Shown piece by piece: positions 17,617-25,201 of a stretch of DNA of 64,000 nucleotides. The notes under the pieces are model-generated. The model was not told the origin of the DNA, did no database searches, and was given only the letters and a program-made list of their open reading frames with translations. Source of the stretch: Flavobacteriaceae bacterium (GTDB taxonomy: Bacteria; Bacteroidota; Bacteroidia; Flavobacteriales; Flavobacteriaceae). The stretch spans positions 85,229 through 149,228 of the forward strand of contig JAKIUU010000003.1 of NCBI GenBank assembly GCA_021647405.1, given 5' to 3'. The position numbers and the translations under genes are program-made. Each line of letters opens with the position of its first letter. Positions within the stretch are counted from its first letter, which is position 1.

Positions 17617-19401
17617 TTACCCTGTGGCCTTAACAAACTGTATTTCGTAAAGTCTGGAATAAAAACCTTGTTTGGCCAGCAATTCTTTATGAGTACCCTG
17701 CTCAACAATTTGGCCTTTGTCAAGTACAATAATTCTATCAGCTTTCTTTACAGTAGCCAATCGGTGGGCAATAATGATAGATGTTCTATTCTGTGTAATT
17801 TTATCTGTCGCTTTCTGGATGCGTTTCTCTGAATGTGAATCAATAGATGATGTGGCTTCATCTAAAATCAAAATACTTGGTTTTGTTACGTAAGCTCTTA
17901 AAAAAGCGATGAGTTGGCGTTGCCCCGATGATAGCATGGCACCGCGCTCTTTAACATTGTAATTAAAACCTTGTGGCAATGTTTCAATAAATTTTTTGAC
18001 CCCAATTTTTTCGGCTGCAGCCTCTACTTCGGCCAAACTAATTTCTTTATTTGTTAAAATAATGTTGTTGTAAATGGTATCGGCAAACAAAAAGACATCT
18101 TGTAAAACAACAGCTATGTTATTGCGCAAAGTAGAAAGTTTATATTTAGATATGTCAAGGTCGTCTATTAAAATCTCGCCGCTGTCTATTTTATAAAAAC
18201 GGTTGAGTAAATTAATAATGGTCGATTTTCCAGCACCTGTGGCCCCCACAATGGCCACGGTTTCTCCTTGCTTAACATCAAACGAAATACCCTTTAAAAC
18301 AGGCTCGCCTTTTAAATAAGAAAATACCACATTTTTAAAAGATATAGTCCCTTTTAAACTTGGTTTCTGGCAGGTTCCCAAATCGGGTTCTTTTTCTTCT
18401 TCATCTAATACGGTAAAAACCCTATCGGCAGCCACCATACCCATTTGGAGTGTGTTAAATTTATCGGCTATTTGACGCAAAGGTCTGAACAGCATCTGGC
18501 TCATCACAATAAAGCTCATTATTTTTCCGATACTAATAGCACTGTTATTAGTGGCTTGTAGGCCGCCATACCAAACCACAAAACCCAAGGCTATAGACGT
18601 TAAAATTTCGGCAACGGGAAAAAATATAGAAAAATACCACACCGTTCTAACATGGGCTTTTTTGTGCTTTTCATTTATTTCTCTAAATTTATTAAACTCT
18701 ATATCCTCTCGTGTAAACAGCTGTACAATCTTCATACCTGTTACCCGTTCTTGCACAAAGCTGTTTAAATTAGAAATCTGATTTCTAACCTCTTGAAAGG
18801 CGCCTTTTATTTTTATTTGGAATACTTTGGTGGCGTAAATAATTATCGGTAAAACGGTTAAAACAATAAGTGCCAAGCGCCAGTTCATATAAAGCATTAA
18901 AAATATGATGACAAGCATTTTTAGCAAATCGCTTATAATCATAAACAAGCCTTGGCCAAAAACACTGGCTATGGTTTCAATATCGCTCACCACACGTGTT
19001 ACCAATTTGCCTACTGGCGATGTGGTAAAATACTGCATTTTAAAACTTAGCAAATGTTTGTAAACTTTTATGCGCAAATCTTTTATAATGTGCTGCCCCA
19101 ACCAATTGGCAAAATATATAAATAAAAACTGAAGCAAAACCTCAGTAAAAAGTGCCACAAACATATAAATGATATACTTAAGAAGTTCGGCCGCATTTTT
19201 ATGTGTGATATAATTATCTACAATTTGCTGCAATAGCCAAGGTCTTACAGCAGCAACTAAAGCCAATAATATGGTAGAAGCACTTGCCACTAAAAACTGA
19301 AGCTTGTAGTTCTTTACAAATTGTATCAGCCTAAAAAAAAGCTTGGCATCAAAGGCTTTTCCTGTTACTTTTTTAGAATTATTTGATGGGGTTTTTGACA
19401 T
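17617..19401 (-). CDS. ABC exporter, fused permease-ATPase (MsbA-like)
   Basis: 594 residues from the ATG at 19401. A longer in-frame start at 19443 would overlap truA, so the shorter start is preferred. Six membrane helices (about 20-320) form the type I exporter domain. The ATPase (about 345-590) has Walker A GATGAGKST, signature LSSGQRQ, Walker B ILILDEATSSID and the H-loop IIIAHRLATV. It probably exports lipid or a hydrophobic compound as a homodimer. It follows truA by 13 bases. Confidence 0.9.
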   Translation of the reverse strand: MSKTPSNNSKKVTGKAFDAKLFFRLIQFVKNYKLQFLVASASTILLALVAAVRPWLLQQIVDNYITHKNAAELLKYIIYMFVALFTEVLLQFLFIYFANWLGQHIIKDLRIKVYKHLLSFKMQYFTTSPVGKLVTRVVSDIETIASVFGQGLFMIISDLLKMLVIIFLMLYMNWRLALIVLTVLPIIIYATKVFQIKIKGAFQEVRNQISNLNSFVQERVTGMKIVQLFTREDIEFNKFREINEKHKKAHVRTVWYFSIFFPVAEILTSIALGFVVWYGGLQATNNSAISIGKIMSFIVMSQMLFRPLRQIADKFNTLQMGMVAADRVFTVLDEEEKEPDLGTCQKPSLKGTISFKNVVFSYLKGEPVLKGISFDVKQGETVAIVGATGAGKSTIINLLNRFYKIDSGEILIDDLDISKYKLSTLRNNIAVVLQDVFLFADTIYNNIILTNKEISLAEVEAAAEKIGVKKFIETLPQGFNYNVKERGAMLSSGQRQLIAFLRAYVTKPSILILDEATSSIDSHSEKRIQKATDKITQNRTSIIIAHRLATVKKADRIIVLDKGQIVEQGTHKELLAKQGFYSRLYEIQFVKATG

Positions 19402-19414
19402 AATGAATGTAAAA

Positions 19415-20161
19415 TTACATAAATATGTTTTTAGGATAGACAATTTTAGTTAAAAACAAGCCTTTGGCTGGTACAGAAAATCCAGCTTTTTGACGGTCTC
19501 TGCTTTCTACTATCATTTTAATAGATTCTGGCTTATTTTTACCCAGTCCAATATCTGTTAAAGTGCCCACAACAGCGCGCACCATATTTCGCAAAAACCT
19601 GTCTGCTGTAATTGTAAAAGTAAGGTGGTTTTCATTTTTTACCCAATGGGCTTCGGTAATTTTACAATTGTAGGTTTTTACATCTGTTTTTGATTTTGAG
19701 AAGCATTTAAAATCGGTATAATCAAATAAATAATTGGCGGCTTTGTTCATCGCTTCAACATTGAGTTTTTGGTGGTGCCATTGCCAAGCTGTTTCAGTTA
19801 AAAACGGATTTCTCCCCAAATAAATGCGGTATTCATAAGTGCGACTTAAGGCATCGAAACGGGCATGCGCCTCTTCTGAAACTTTAAAAACATTATAGAC
19901 AACAACCGAATTGGGCAAGATGGCATTTAATCGCAATACCAAGTCATCCGTATCTACAATAGCATCTGTATCAAAATGCGCAAAAAATTGGGCAGCATGA
20001 ACGCCAGCATCCGTTCTTCCTGCACCCAGTATTGTAATTGGTTTTTTAAATAGTATTTGCAAAGCTTCTTGCACAACTTGTTGCACACTCAAAGCATTGG
20101 GTTGCAATTGCCAACCATGAAAACCGGTGCCTTTATAGGCTAATTTGATAAAATATCTCAA
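19415..20161 (-). CDS. truA: tRNA pseudouridine synthase A
   Basis: 248 residues. It converts U38-U40 of the tRNA anticodon arm to pseudouridine. The catalytic Asp lies in GAGRTDAGVHA near residues 46-56; YEYRIY and RFLRNMVR are the other family motifs. The start is TTG (MRYFIKLAYKGTGFHGWQ), the canonical first residues of TruA, with a -7 box TATCTTTG 20 bases upstream. It is transcribed together with the ABC exporter gene. Confidence 0.95.
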   Translation of the reverse strand: MRYFIKLAYKGTGFHGWQLQPNALSVQQVVQEALQILFKKPITILGAGRTDAGVHAAQFFAHFDTDAIVDTDDLVLRLNAILPNSVVVYNVFKVSEEAHARFDALSRTYEYRIYLGRNPFLTETAWQWHHQKLNVEAMNKAANYLFDYTDFKCFSKSKTDVKTYNCKITEAHWVKNENHLTFTITADRFLRNMVRAVVGTLTDIGLGKNKPESIKMIVESRDRQKAGFSVPAKGLFLTKIVYPKNIFM

Positions 20162-20181
20162 AAATTGTATGTTTGTAAGCG

Positions 20182-20189
20182 CAAAGATA
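20182..20189 (-). promoter_or_regulatory. -7 box for truA
   Basis: The reverse strand reads TATCTTTG, 20 bases before the truA TTG. The surrounding 19 bases, GCGCAAAGATACARGAGTA on the plus strand, are nearly the same as the block upstream of mfd at 50261-50279. Confidence 0.55.
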
Positions 20190-20243
20190 CAAGAGTATTT
20201 TTTATTTGATAATCCCTCGTACCCCTCTTTTACAAATAAAAAT

Positions 20244-20750
20244 ATGGTTAAAATATTATTATTATCTGATACGCATAGTTATCTAGACGACAACATGCTT
20301 AACTATGTCGATCAAGCTGATGAAGTTTGGCATGCTGGTGATATTGGCGATGTCAATATTGTAAAAACTATAAAAAAACGCAAACCCTTTAGAGCTGTTT
20401 ACGGCAATATAGATGGCCATTCTGTAAGGGGAAGATATCCCAAAACACACAGGTTTGTTGTTGAAGACCTCAAAGTACTTATGACGCATATTGGCGGGTA
20501 TCCCGGCAAGTATATTCCGCGTATCAAAAAGAAACTCATGGCTTATGCGCCCGACTTATTTATAACAGGCCATTCGCATATCTTAAAAGTGATGTACGAC
20601 AAGCAATTGCAATTTTTACATATCAACCCTGGGGCGGCCGGTAAAGAAGGTTTTCATCATGTGCGGACTATGGTGCGTTTTGAAATACATCAAAAAGAAA
20701 TTAAAAATCTAGAAGTTATTGAACTCGGTAAAAGAGGTTTAATTGTTTGA
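20244..20750 (+). CDS. YfcE/MJ0936-type metallophosphoesterase
   Basis: 168 residues from the ATG at 20244. The reading frame is open further upstream, but those 33 codons overlap the truA start and do not look like protein. Metal-binding motifs: LLLSDTH (D8, H10), WHAGDIGD, VYGNIDGH, LMTHIGGYPGKY and ITGHSH. Relatives hydrolyse phosphodiesters such as bis(p-nitrophenyl) phosphate or cyclic nucleotides; the natural substrate is not known. The 3' end overlaps the convergent histidine kinase gene by 12 bases. Confidence 0.9.
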   Translation: MVKILLLSDTHSYLDDNMLNYVDQADEVWHAGDIGDVNIVKTIKKRKPFRAVYGNIDGHSVRGRYPKTHRFVVEDLKVLMTHIGGYPGKYIPRIKKKLMAYAPDLFITGHSHILKVMYDKQLQFLHINPGAAGKEGFHHVRTMVRFEIHQKEIKNLEVIELGKRGLIV

Positions 20751-22544
20751 TGCCTTCTCTTTAAATTTGGCCGGAACGATTATAGATATTTCAGATCCTT
20801 CTCCTATTTCTGTATTTATTACAAAACGGCCTTTTAACATTTTAACACGGGCTTCAATATGGCTTAAACCCAAACCGTCTTTTTGTTTGGCTTTTACAAT
20901 GTCAAAACCAACACCGTCATCTAAAATCTGAATAACCAACTTTTTATCAGCACGTTGCATTAAAGATACTGTGGCATTTTTGGCTTTACTGTGCTTTAAA
21001 ATATTATTTATCAATTCTTCTATTATGCTGTGCATTTTTATCTCAAAATCTTGGTCATAACGTTCTACCATTTGGTCTTGACTGTGGATAAATATTTCTG
21101 AATTTGAATATTTTTGACATAAATCGTGTACGGCAAATGCCAAACCAAATTTTAAAAGTACCGACGAAATCAAATCGTGCGATAAATTTCTAATTTTTAT
21201 CGAAGCTTCGCCCACAATGTCTTGCGCCTTTTGTATTTCGATTGGGGGCGTCTCTTTTAACTGGGCTTTACTGGCCTGCAGGTGTAAATTGGCAGCAGAC
21301 AACAAGGCACTCACACTGTCGTGCAATATGGCGGCGATGCTTTTGCGCTCTTGCTCTTTGGCATCAATAGTGGCATTCAGTATTTTTGTTTGCGTTTCGC
21401 TTAAAACAGCATCCAATCTGTTTTTTTGTTTTAACTGGCGGTTTTTAATAAAAATATAACCAAAAACAATTATTAAGATCACAAAAAAGGAAAGGCTGTA
21501 CAACAATATTTGGGTGTTTAAATTCTTAGCCTTTTGTATTTCGAGGTCTTTTTCTTTTTGCGCCACATTAAATTTGGCCTCTACTGCAGACAAATTTTCC
21601 GCTTGGTCTGTTTTGTTAATATGGTCTGCCAAATCTGTTGACGCCAACAAGTATTTAACAGCCTTTTTATAACTGCCCATGTCTTTATAGGCATAGGCCA
21701 AATTGTACAGGGCATCTCTTTTTAACTTCAGCCCATCTTTAGTGGAATCTTTTTTAACGAGTTTATAGGCTTTTAGGTAACTCGCGCTGGCTTTGGGCAG
21801 GTTCTCAGCCCCGTAATAAATATTGCCCAAATTGACCAAAGCATAGGCAATGCCCAAGGTATCTTTGTCCTGCTCTTTAATTTTAACCGACGCTTGGCTG
21901 TAAACACTGGCCAAATTGTAGTTATTTTGTGCTATTGCAATAACCACCAAATTGTTATAGGCCCTGGAAATAAAAGGCCGTGTCTTTTTAATTAAAGGAA
22001 AGGCGATAACCTTTTTATAATAGAGCTTGGCACTGTCCAATTGTTTGTTTTTATAAAAAGAAGACCCTATTCCGATATAATATCTTAAAACTCTTGTTAT
22101 ATCCTTATTATTGGGGATGTTATTTAAAGCCATTTTATAATAGGCTACCGCTTTGGGGTAATTTTTAGCGGCATAAAAAAAACGCCCTATTTGATTGGCA
22201 TAAAGCGATTTAATACCTTTACCCGCCTTGATTTTATTAAAATTTTGAAGCAGTAAATTTAAGGCCTTTTCGGGGTTTTTGGTGCCGTACAAAACTTTGG
22301 CCTCTCTTAAGGTTATTGCCAACCTATTGTTGGCAACAGTGTAGTCTTTGGCCAATTTAAGTTGGCTGAGCAGGGCTTCGGCAGTGGTATAATCTTTGTT
22401 GTCAATCAGCGAATCAAGTCGTGCCAATTTATATGGCAAGCCCAAACTGTCTTTAGGAGAGGTTTGCGCTGTTGCCAACACAAACAACAACATACAAGCC
22501 CCCAAAACACAGCTCCTTAAAAAAGTAAAATATTGTAAAATCAT
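20739..22544 (-). CDS. TPR-containing NarL-type sensor histidine kinase
   Basis: 601 residues. A signal peptide or anchor (about 1-28) is followed by a tetratricopeptide repeat region (about 45-320), one membrane helix near 345-367 and a coiled linker. The HisKA_3 dimerisation segment has the phosphorylated His in AAILHDSVSAL near residue 410. The HATPase domain has EELINNILKHSKA, DDGVGFD and GLGLSHIEARV. The periplasmic TPRs could sense a peptide or protein, but the signal is unknown. It lies 10 bases after the response regulator gene. Confidence 0.92.
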   Translation of the reverse strand: MILQYFTFLRSCVLGACMLLFVLATAQTSPKDSLGLPYKLARLDSLIDNKDYTTAEALLSQLKLAKDYTVANNRLAITLREAKVLYGTKNPEKALNLLLQNFNKIKAGKGIKSLYANQIGRFFYAAKNYPKAVAYYKMALNNIPNNKDITRVLRYYIGIGSSFYKNKQLDSAKLYYKKVIAFPLIKKTRPFISRAYNNLVVIAIAQNNYNLASVYSQASVKIKEQDKDTLGIAYALVNLGNIYYGAENLPKASASYLKAYKLVKKDSTKDGLKLKRDALYNLAYAYKDMGSYKKAVKYLLASTDLADHINKTDQAENLSAVEAKFNVAQKEKDLEIQKAKNLNTQILLYSLSFFVILIIVFGYIFIKNRQLKQKNRLDAVLSETQTKILNATIDAKEQERKSIAAILHDSVSALLSAANLHLQASKAQLKETPPIEIQKAQDIVGEASIKIRNLSHDLISSVLLKFGLAFAVHDLCQKYSNSEIFIHSQDQMVERYDQDFEIKMHSIIEELINNILKHSKAKNATVSLMQRADKKLVIQILDDGVGFDIVKAKQKDGLGLSHIEARVKMLKGRFVINTEIGEGSEISIIVPAKFKEKASNN

Positions 22545-22554
22545 TAGATTGCAG

Positions 22555-23220
22555 CTAACCTATGCCGTTTTTAAGAGCAAACAAGGCCAAGCCTACAGAG
22601 TTTTTAACCCGCAGTTTTTTCATTAAATTCCGGCGGTGGGTGTCCACCGTGCTTTCGCTTAAAAACAGGGTTTCCGATATTTCTTTGGTGGTGTATTGTT
22701 GGGCTATCATTTTTAATATCTCAAATTCGCGCGTGGTTAACGAATGTGCCAAAATACCTTCTTGGCTGATGCGTTCTTCAATGGGTTTGCCCAGCAGGGT
22801 CTGCATCATTTTCTCTTTAATTTCGCCTGTAAAGTACTGTTCGCCTTCATATACCTCGCGGATGGCTTCTACAATAAATTCGCCTGCCGACTTTTTAGGC
22901 ACAAAACCACTTACCCCCAATTTTAGCACTTCTTTTATCAACTTAACATCGTCGTAACTAGACAGCACAATAATCTTGGGGCAGTGTTTAATATATCGCA
23001 ATTCGCGCAACACCTGAATGCCGTCTTTAACAGGCATGTTAATATCGAGCACCAAAACATCTGATGAGTTGGTCTTGTACCAATCCATCACCTCTTGGCC
23101 GTTAAGTGAGTAGCCCAGAACCTCAATATCGTCCTGAAAATTAATAACAGCCCGTATGCCGTCAATTAAAATTTGGTGGTCGTCTGCCAAATGAACCTTT
23201 ATTGTAAAATTGCGTGCCAT
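22555..23220 (-). CDS. NarL/LuxR-family response regulator
   Basis: 221 residues. The receiver domain (about 5-125) has the acidic pair ADD and phospho-acceptor Asp in VLVLDINMP (near residue 58), with Lys in PKKSAG. The C-terminal LuxR helix-turn-helix (about 155-218) contains LTTREFEILKMIAQQYTTKE and the recognition helix SESTVDTHRRNLMKKL. It is the partner of the downstream TPR kinase. The nearest upstream gene is the exported peptide at 23344, separated by a terminator, so this operon has its own promoter within about 60 bases. Confidence 0.93.
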   Translation of the reverse strand: MARNFTIKVHLADDHQILIDGIRAVINFQDDIEVLGYSLNGQEVMDWYKTNSSDVLVLDINMPVKDGIQVLRELRYIKHCPKIIVLSSYDDVKLIKEVLKLGVSGFVPKKSAGEFIVEAIREVYEGEQYFTGEIKEKMMQTLLGKPIEERISQEGILAHSLTTREFEILKMIAQQYTTKEISETLFLSESTVDTHRRNLMKKLRVKNSVGLALFALKNGIG

Positions 23221-23278
23221 AAAATATGTATATACTGTGTAAAACTAAAGGGGGTTAAAAATAATTGGTAGTAAAGAT

Positions 23279-23312
23279 AAAAAAAATCCGAAAGTAATTT
23301 CTTCTTTCGGAT
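23279..23312 (-). terminator. Rho-independent terminator of the small exported peptide gene
   Basis: On the reverse strand ATCCGAAAG-(9-base loop)-CTTTCGGAT is followed by a run of eight T. It starts 31 bases after the peptide stop codon and separates it from the response regulator gene. Confidence 0.85.
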
Positions 23313-23343
23313 GTTATTATATTTTTATTAAAAGAAAAGATGT

Positions 23344-23589
23344 TTATAAACTGTCTTCACATCTTGTTACACATGTTTGAATAACCAATCTTGGGCCTCC
23401 TTTGGCAGCTGTGGCTTTAAGGGCCATTACCTTGTTAATTTGGTTTATAAGGGTGCTGGTTTTAGAAGTGTTTTGAACCGTTACAACTATTTCTTGGTTT
23501 TTAATTTGTGTGTCTTGCGCAGGTGTTACATTTGCAAAAGAAGTGGCTGCTAAAAAGATTCCGAATACTGTTGTTGCTAATTTTTTCAT
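23344..23589 (-). CDS. Small exported peptide of unknown function
   Basis: 81 residues. A clear signal peptide (MKKLATTVFGIFLAATSFA, cleavage expected near residue 19-20) leaves about 61 residues, mainly polar (VTPAQDTQIKNQEIVVTVQN). It ends in GGPRLVIQTCVTRCEDSL with two Cys four positions apart. No family is recognised. It has its own terminator and lies next to a TPR histidine kinase and regulator. The upstream 1 kb is non-coding and holds two 84-bp repeats. It could be a secreted signal, an envelope stress protein or a modified-peptide precursor; none of these is shown. Confidence 0.7.
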   Translation of the reverse strand: MKKLATTVFGIFLAATSFANVTPAQDTQIKNQEIVVTVQNTSKTSTLINQINKVMALKATAAKGGPRLVIQTCVTRCEDSL

Positions 23590-23716
23590 AATAAATAGAT
23601 TTTAAGAGTTTAAGTTTGTTATACGTTTTTTTCAAATTTTATGGAGGTTTCTAACAAAGTTTTTAACTTTTGATAAATTCCTTTGTCAAAAGTATTGGTT
23701 AAAAAAAACTATTTCA

Positions 23717-23800
23717 ATAGCGAAATCAGGTAATTTCAAATATAGCGAAATCGCTAGATTTCTAGCGAAAACCCTTGTTTTTTGCATTTTTTGCAAAGAG
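23717..23800. repeat. 84-bp TAGCGA-rich repeat, copy 1
   Basis: Direct repeat of 84 bases with copy 2 at 24207-24290, with about a dozen differences. It has three TAGCG units on one strand, arranged as TAGCGAAATCGCTA followed by CGCTAGATTTCTAGCG, so it can form overlapping inverted repeats. It lies 128 bases upstream of the small peptide gene start. Confidence 0.75.
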
Positions 23801-24080
23801 CTAAAAACAGGAGTTTTCAGCTTGTAAGTACTATATTTAATGATATTCTTGATAAATATAGGCGAAAATAAACTTTTTTTTTAGCCTAAAAAGAGATTAT
23901 TTTTTCGCGTTTTTGGCACAAAAGGAAACTTTTAAAACGCAGATTTTTCAATCTTATAAAAAATACAAGTGTTTTACTTCATAAAATATGTACTGAAGTA
24001 AAAGGAGTGAATTGTAAAATTTTGAAGTGGTGTTTTACTTTGAATTTTTGTGTTTTAAAAATAAATGAAAAATCCAAAAC

Positions 24081-24142
24081 AAAAAAAAGTAAGAGGAGAA
24101 AGGTTTTAATAAATTAGGGGGGTTACCTTTCTCCCTTACTTT
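24081..24142 (-). terminator. Strong terminator-like hairpin with no assigned gene
   Basis: On the reverse strand an arm AAAGTAAGGGAGAAAGGT pairs with ACCTTTCTCCTCTTACTTT (one-base bulge, about 20-base loop), followed by eight T. The next leftward gene upstream, DUF4293, has its own terminator at 24510-24543. This hairpin may therefore end an unannotated small RNA that starts somewhere in 24143-24500. Confidence 0.6.
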
Positions 24143-24206
24143 AAGTACATGAAACAATCGTGTTATTTAATTCAAAGTAAAATTAAGTAATTTTCTTTTT
24201 AAATTT

Positions 24207-24290
24207 CTAGCGGAATTAGGTAATTTTCAATCTAGCGATATCGCTAGATTTCTAGCGAAAACCTTTGTTTTTTGTATTTTTTACAAAAAT
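24207..24290. repeat. 84-bp TAGCGA-rich repeat, copy 2
   Basis: Second copy of the 23717 repeat. Its core TAGCGATATCGCTA is a perfect 14-bp palindrome. The rest of 23590-24570 holds AT-rich DNA, the terminator at 24081, the 51-bp repeat at 24460 and a 14-codon open frame at 24065 that I do not call as a gene. Confidence 0.75.
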
Positions 24291-24436
24291 TAAAAAATAC
24301 GTATTTTTATTTGCTAGCAATTGCTATCAAAGGGTTTGTTATTTAAAATAATCAAATTTTTGACTTCTTTTTTTATAAAATATTCGGTTTTAATTCAAGC
24401 CATTATTTCAAAAAAACAAACTGCCTCAACGCAATT

Positions 24437-24510
24437 CTGCCTACCTAAGGCAGGTTCTACTTACTATTTCGAATGCACCGCTTATCGCGGATATTCATAA
24501 TAGTGTTTCA
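24437..24510. repeat. 51-bp interspersed repeat, copy 2, with a leading short palindrome
   Basis: The repeat proper is 24460-24510 and starts CTTACTATTTCGAATGCACC. It matches 8490-8540 over its full length with no gap; most differences lie in the centre. It is preceded by the palindrome CTGCCT-ACCTA-AGGCAG (24437-24453). Copy 1 has a different palindrome in the same place. Confidence 0.7.
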
Positions 24511-24543
24511 AAAAAAACCACCTGTAACTAGCAGGTGGTTTTA
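24510..24543 (-). terminator. Terminator of the DUF4293 gene
   Basis: On the reverse strand AAAACCACCTG-(7-base loop)-CAGGTGGTTTT runs into a T-tract of eight. It begins 28 bases after the DUF4293 stop. Confidence 0.85.
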
Positions 24544-24570
24544 ACGCACTAAAAAACTAAGATCTTAGGT

Positions 24571-25005
24571 TTATCGCAATCTATCTACAGATTTTACAAG
24601 CGCTTCGTCCTTGCGAATGGCCTTATTGGCAAAAACCAATAAAACACTCGTAACAATAGGAATCAAAGCGCCAATACCCTTCTCAGAAACCAAGGCTTCT
24701 CCAGATAAGTTGAGCAGATAATATAACAACACTCCTAACAAATAAAGGTTTATAACAATACCCAATCTATTTAACATAAATTGAGATTTTCTTTTTTTAT
24801 ACATAACCAGACTTATGGCAGCTAATACGGCTATGGCAATAAAAGCAACAGACAGGCTCACCAATAATACCGAATCATTTTTAAAGCCCTGAAAAGCGTA
24901 AAAAGTTTGCGCTGATTTGTATTTCCACAAAGGAAAAACAAATACAAGCGCCCCATTTAACAAGACCACAGCAAGCAAATATAAAGACTGAATTCGCTGA
25001 ATCAT
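24571..25005 (-). CDS. DUF4293 membrane protein
   Basis: 144 residues from the ATG at 25005, giving MIQRIQSLYLL, the standard start of DUF4293. An in-frame start 29 codons upstream exists but encodes a Lys-rich run before the family start. Four hydrophobic segments suggest a small integral inner-membrane protein. The function is unknown. It is divergent from rho, as is common in Flavobacteriia. Confidence 0.85.
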   Translation of the reverse strand: MIQRIQSLYLLAVVLLNGALVFVFPLWKYKSAQTFYAFQGFKNDSVLLVSLSVAFIAIAVLAAISLVMYKKRKSQFMLNRLGIVINLYLLGVLLYYLLNLSGEALVSEKGIGALIPIVTSVLLVFANKAIRKDEALVKSVDRLR

Positions 25006-25201
25006 AAGTCGTAATAATTTAAGGTACAAATTTAATCCATTCTTTTTTATTAAAGCTTTTTTCTTTTTAAAAAAAATTTCGTAATATTGCACTGTTATAC
25101 ACGTCTAAAAAGCGTGGTCTTCACAAAAAATTATAATCAGAAAAATAAAACACACCATATATTCTTATCCTAAGAATTTACTCAATTAACACCATTTCTA
25201 T

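Noticed and set aside
19402..19443. Longer N-terminus of the ABC exporter from 19443
   Set aside because: It would overlap truA by 29 bases; the ATG at 19401 gives a normal N-terminus.
20145..20243. Longer N-terminus of the phosphoesterase from 20145
   Set aside because: The extra 33 codons overlap the truA start region and do not resemble the family, which starts at MVKILLLSDTH.
24065..24109. 14-codon frame MKNPKQKKVRGERF as a small gene
   Set aside because: It overlaps the terminator-like hairpin and has no clear promoter, and such short Lys-rich frames are expected by chance in AT-rich DNA.
23717..24290. CRISPR array
   Set aside because: Only two long copies 490 bp apart with no regular spacers, and no cas genes in the window.
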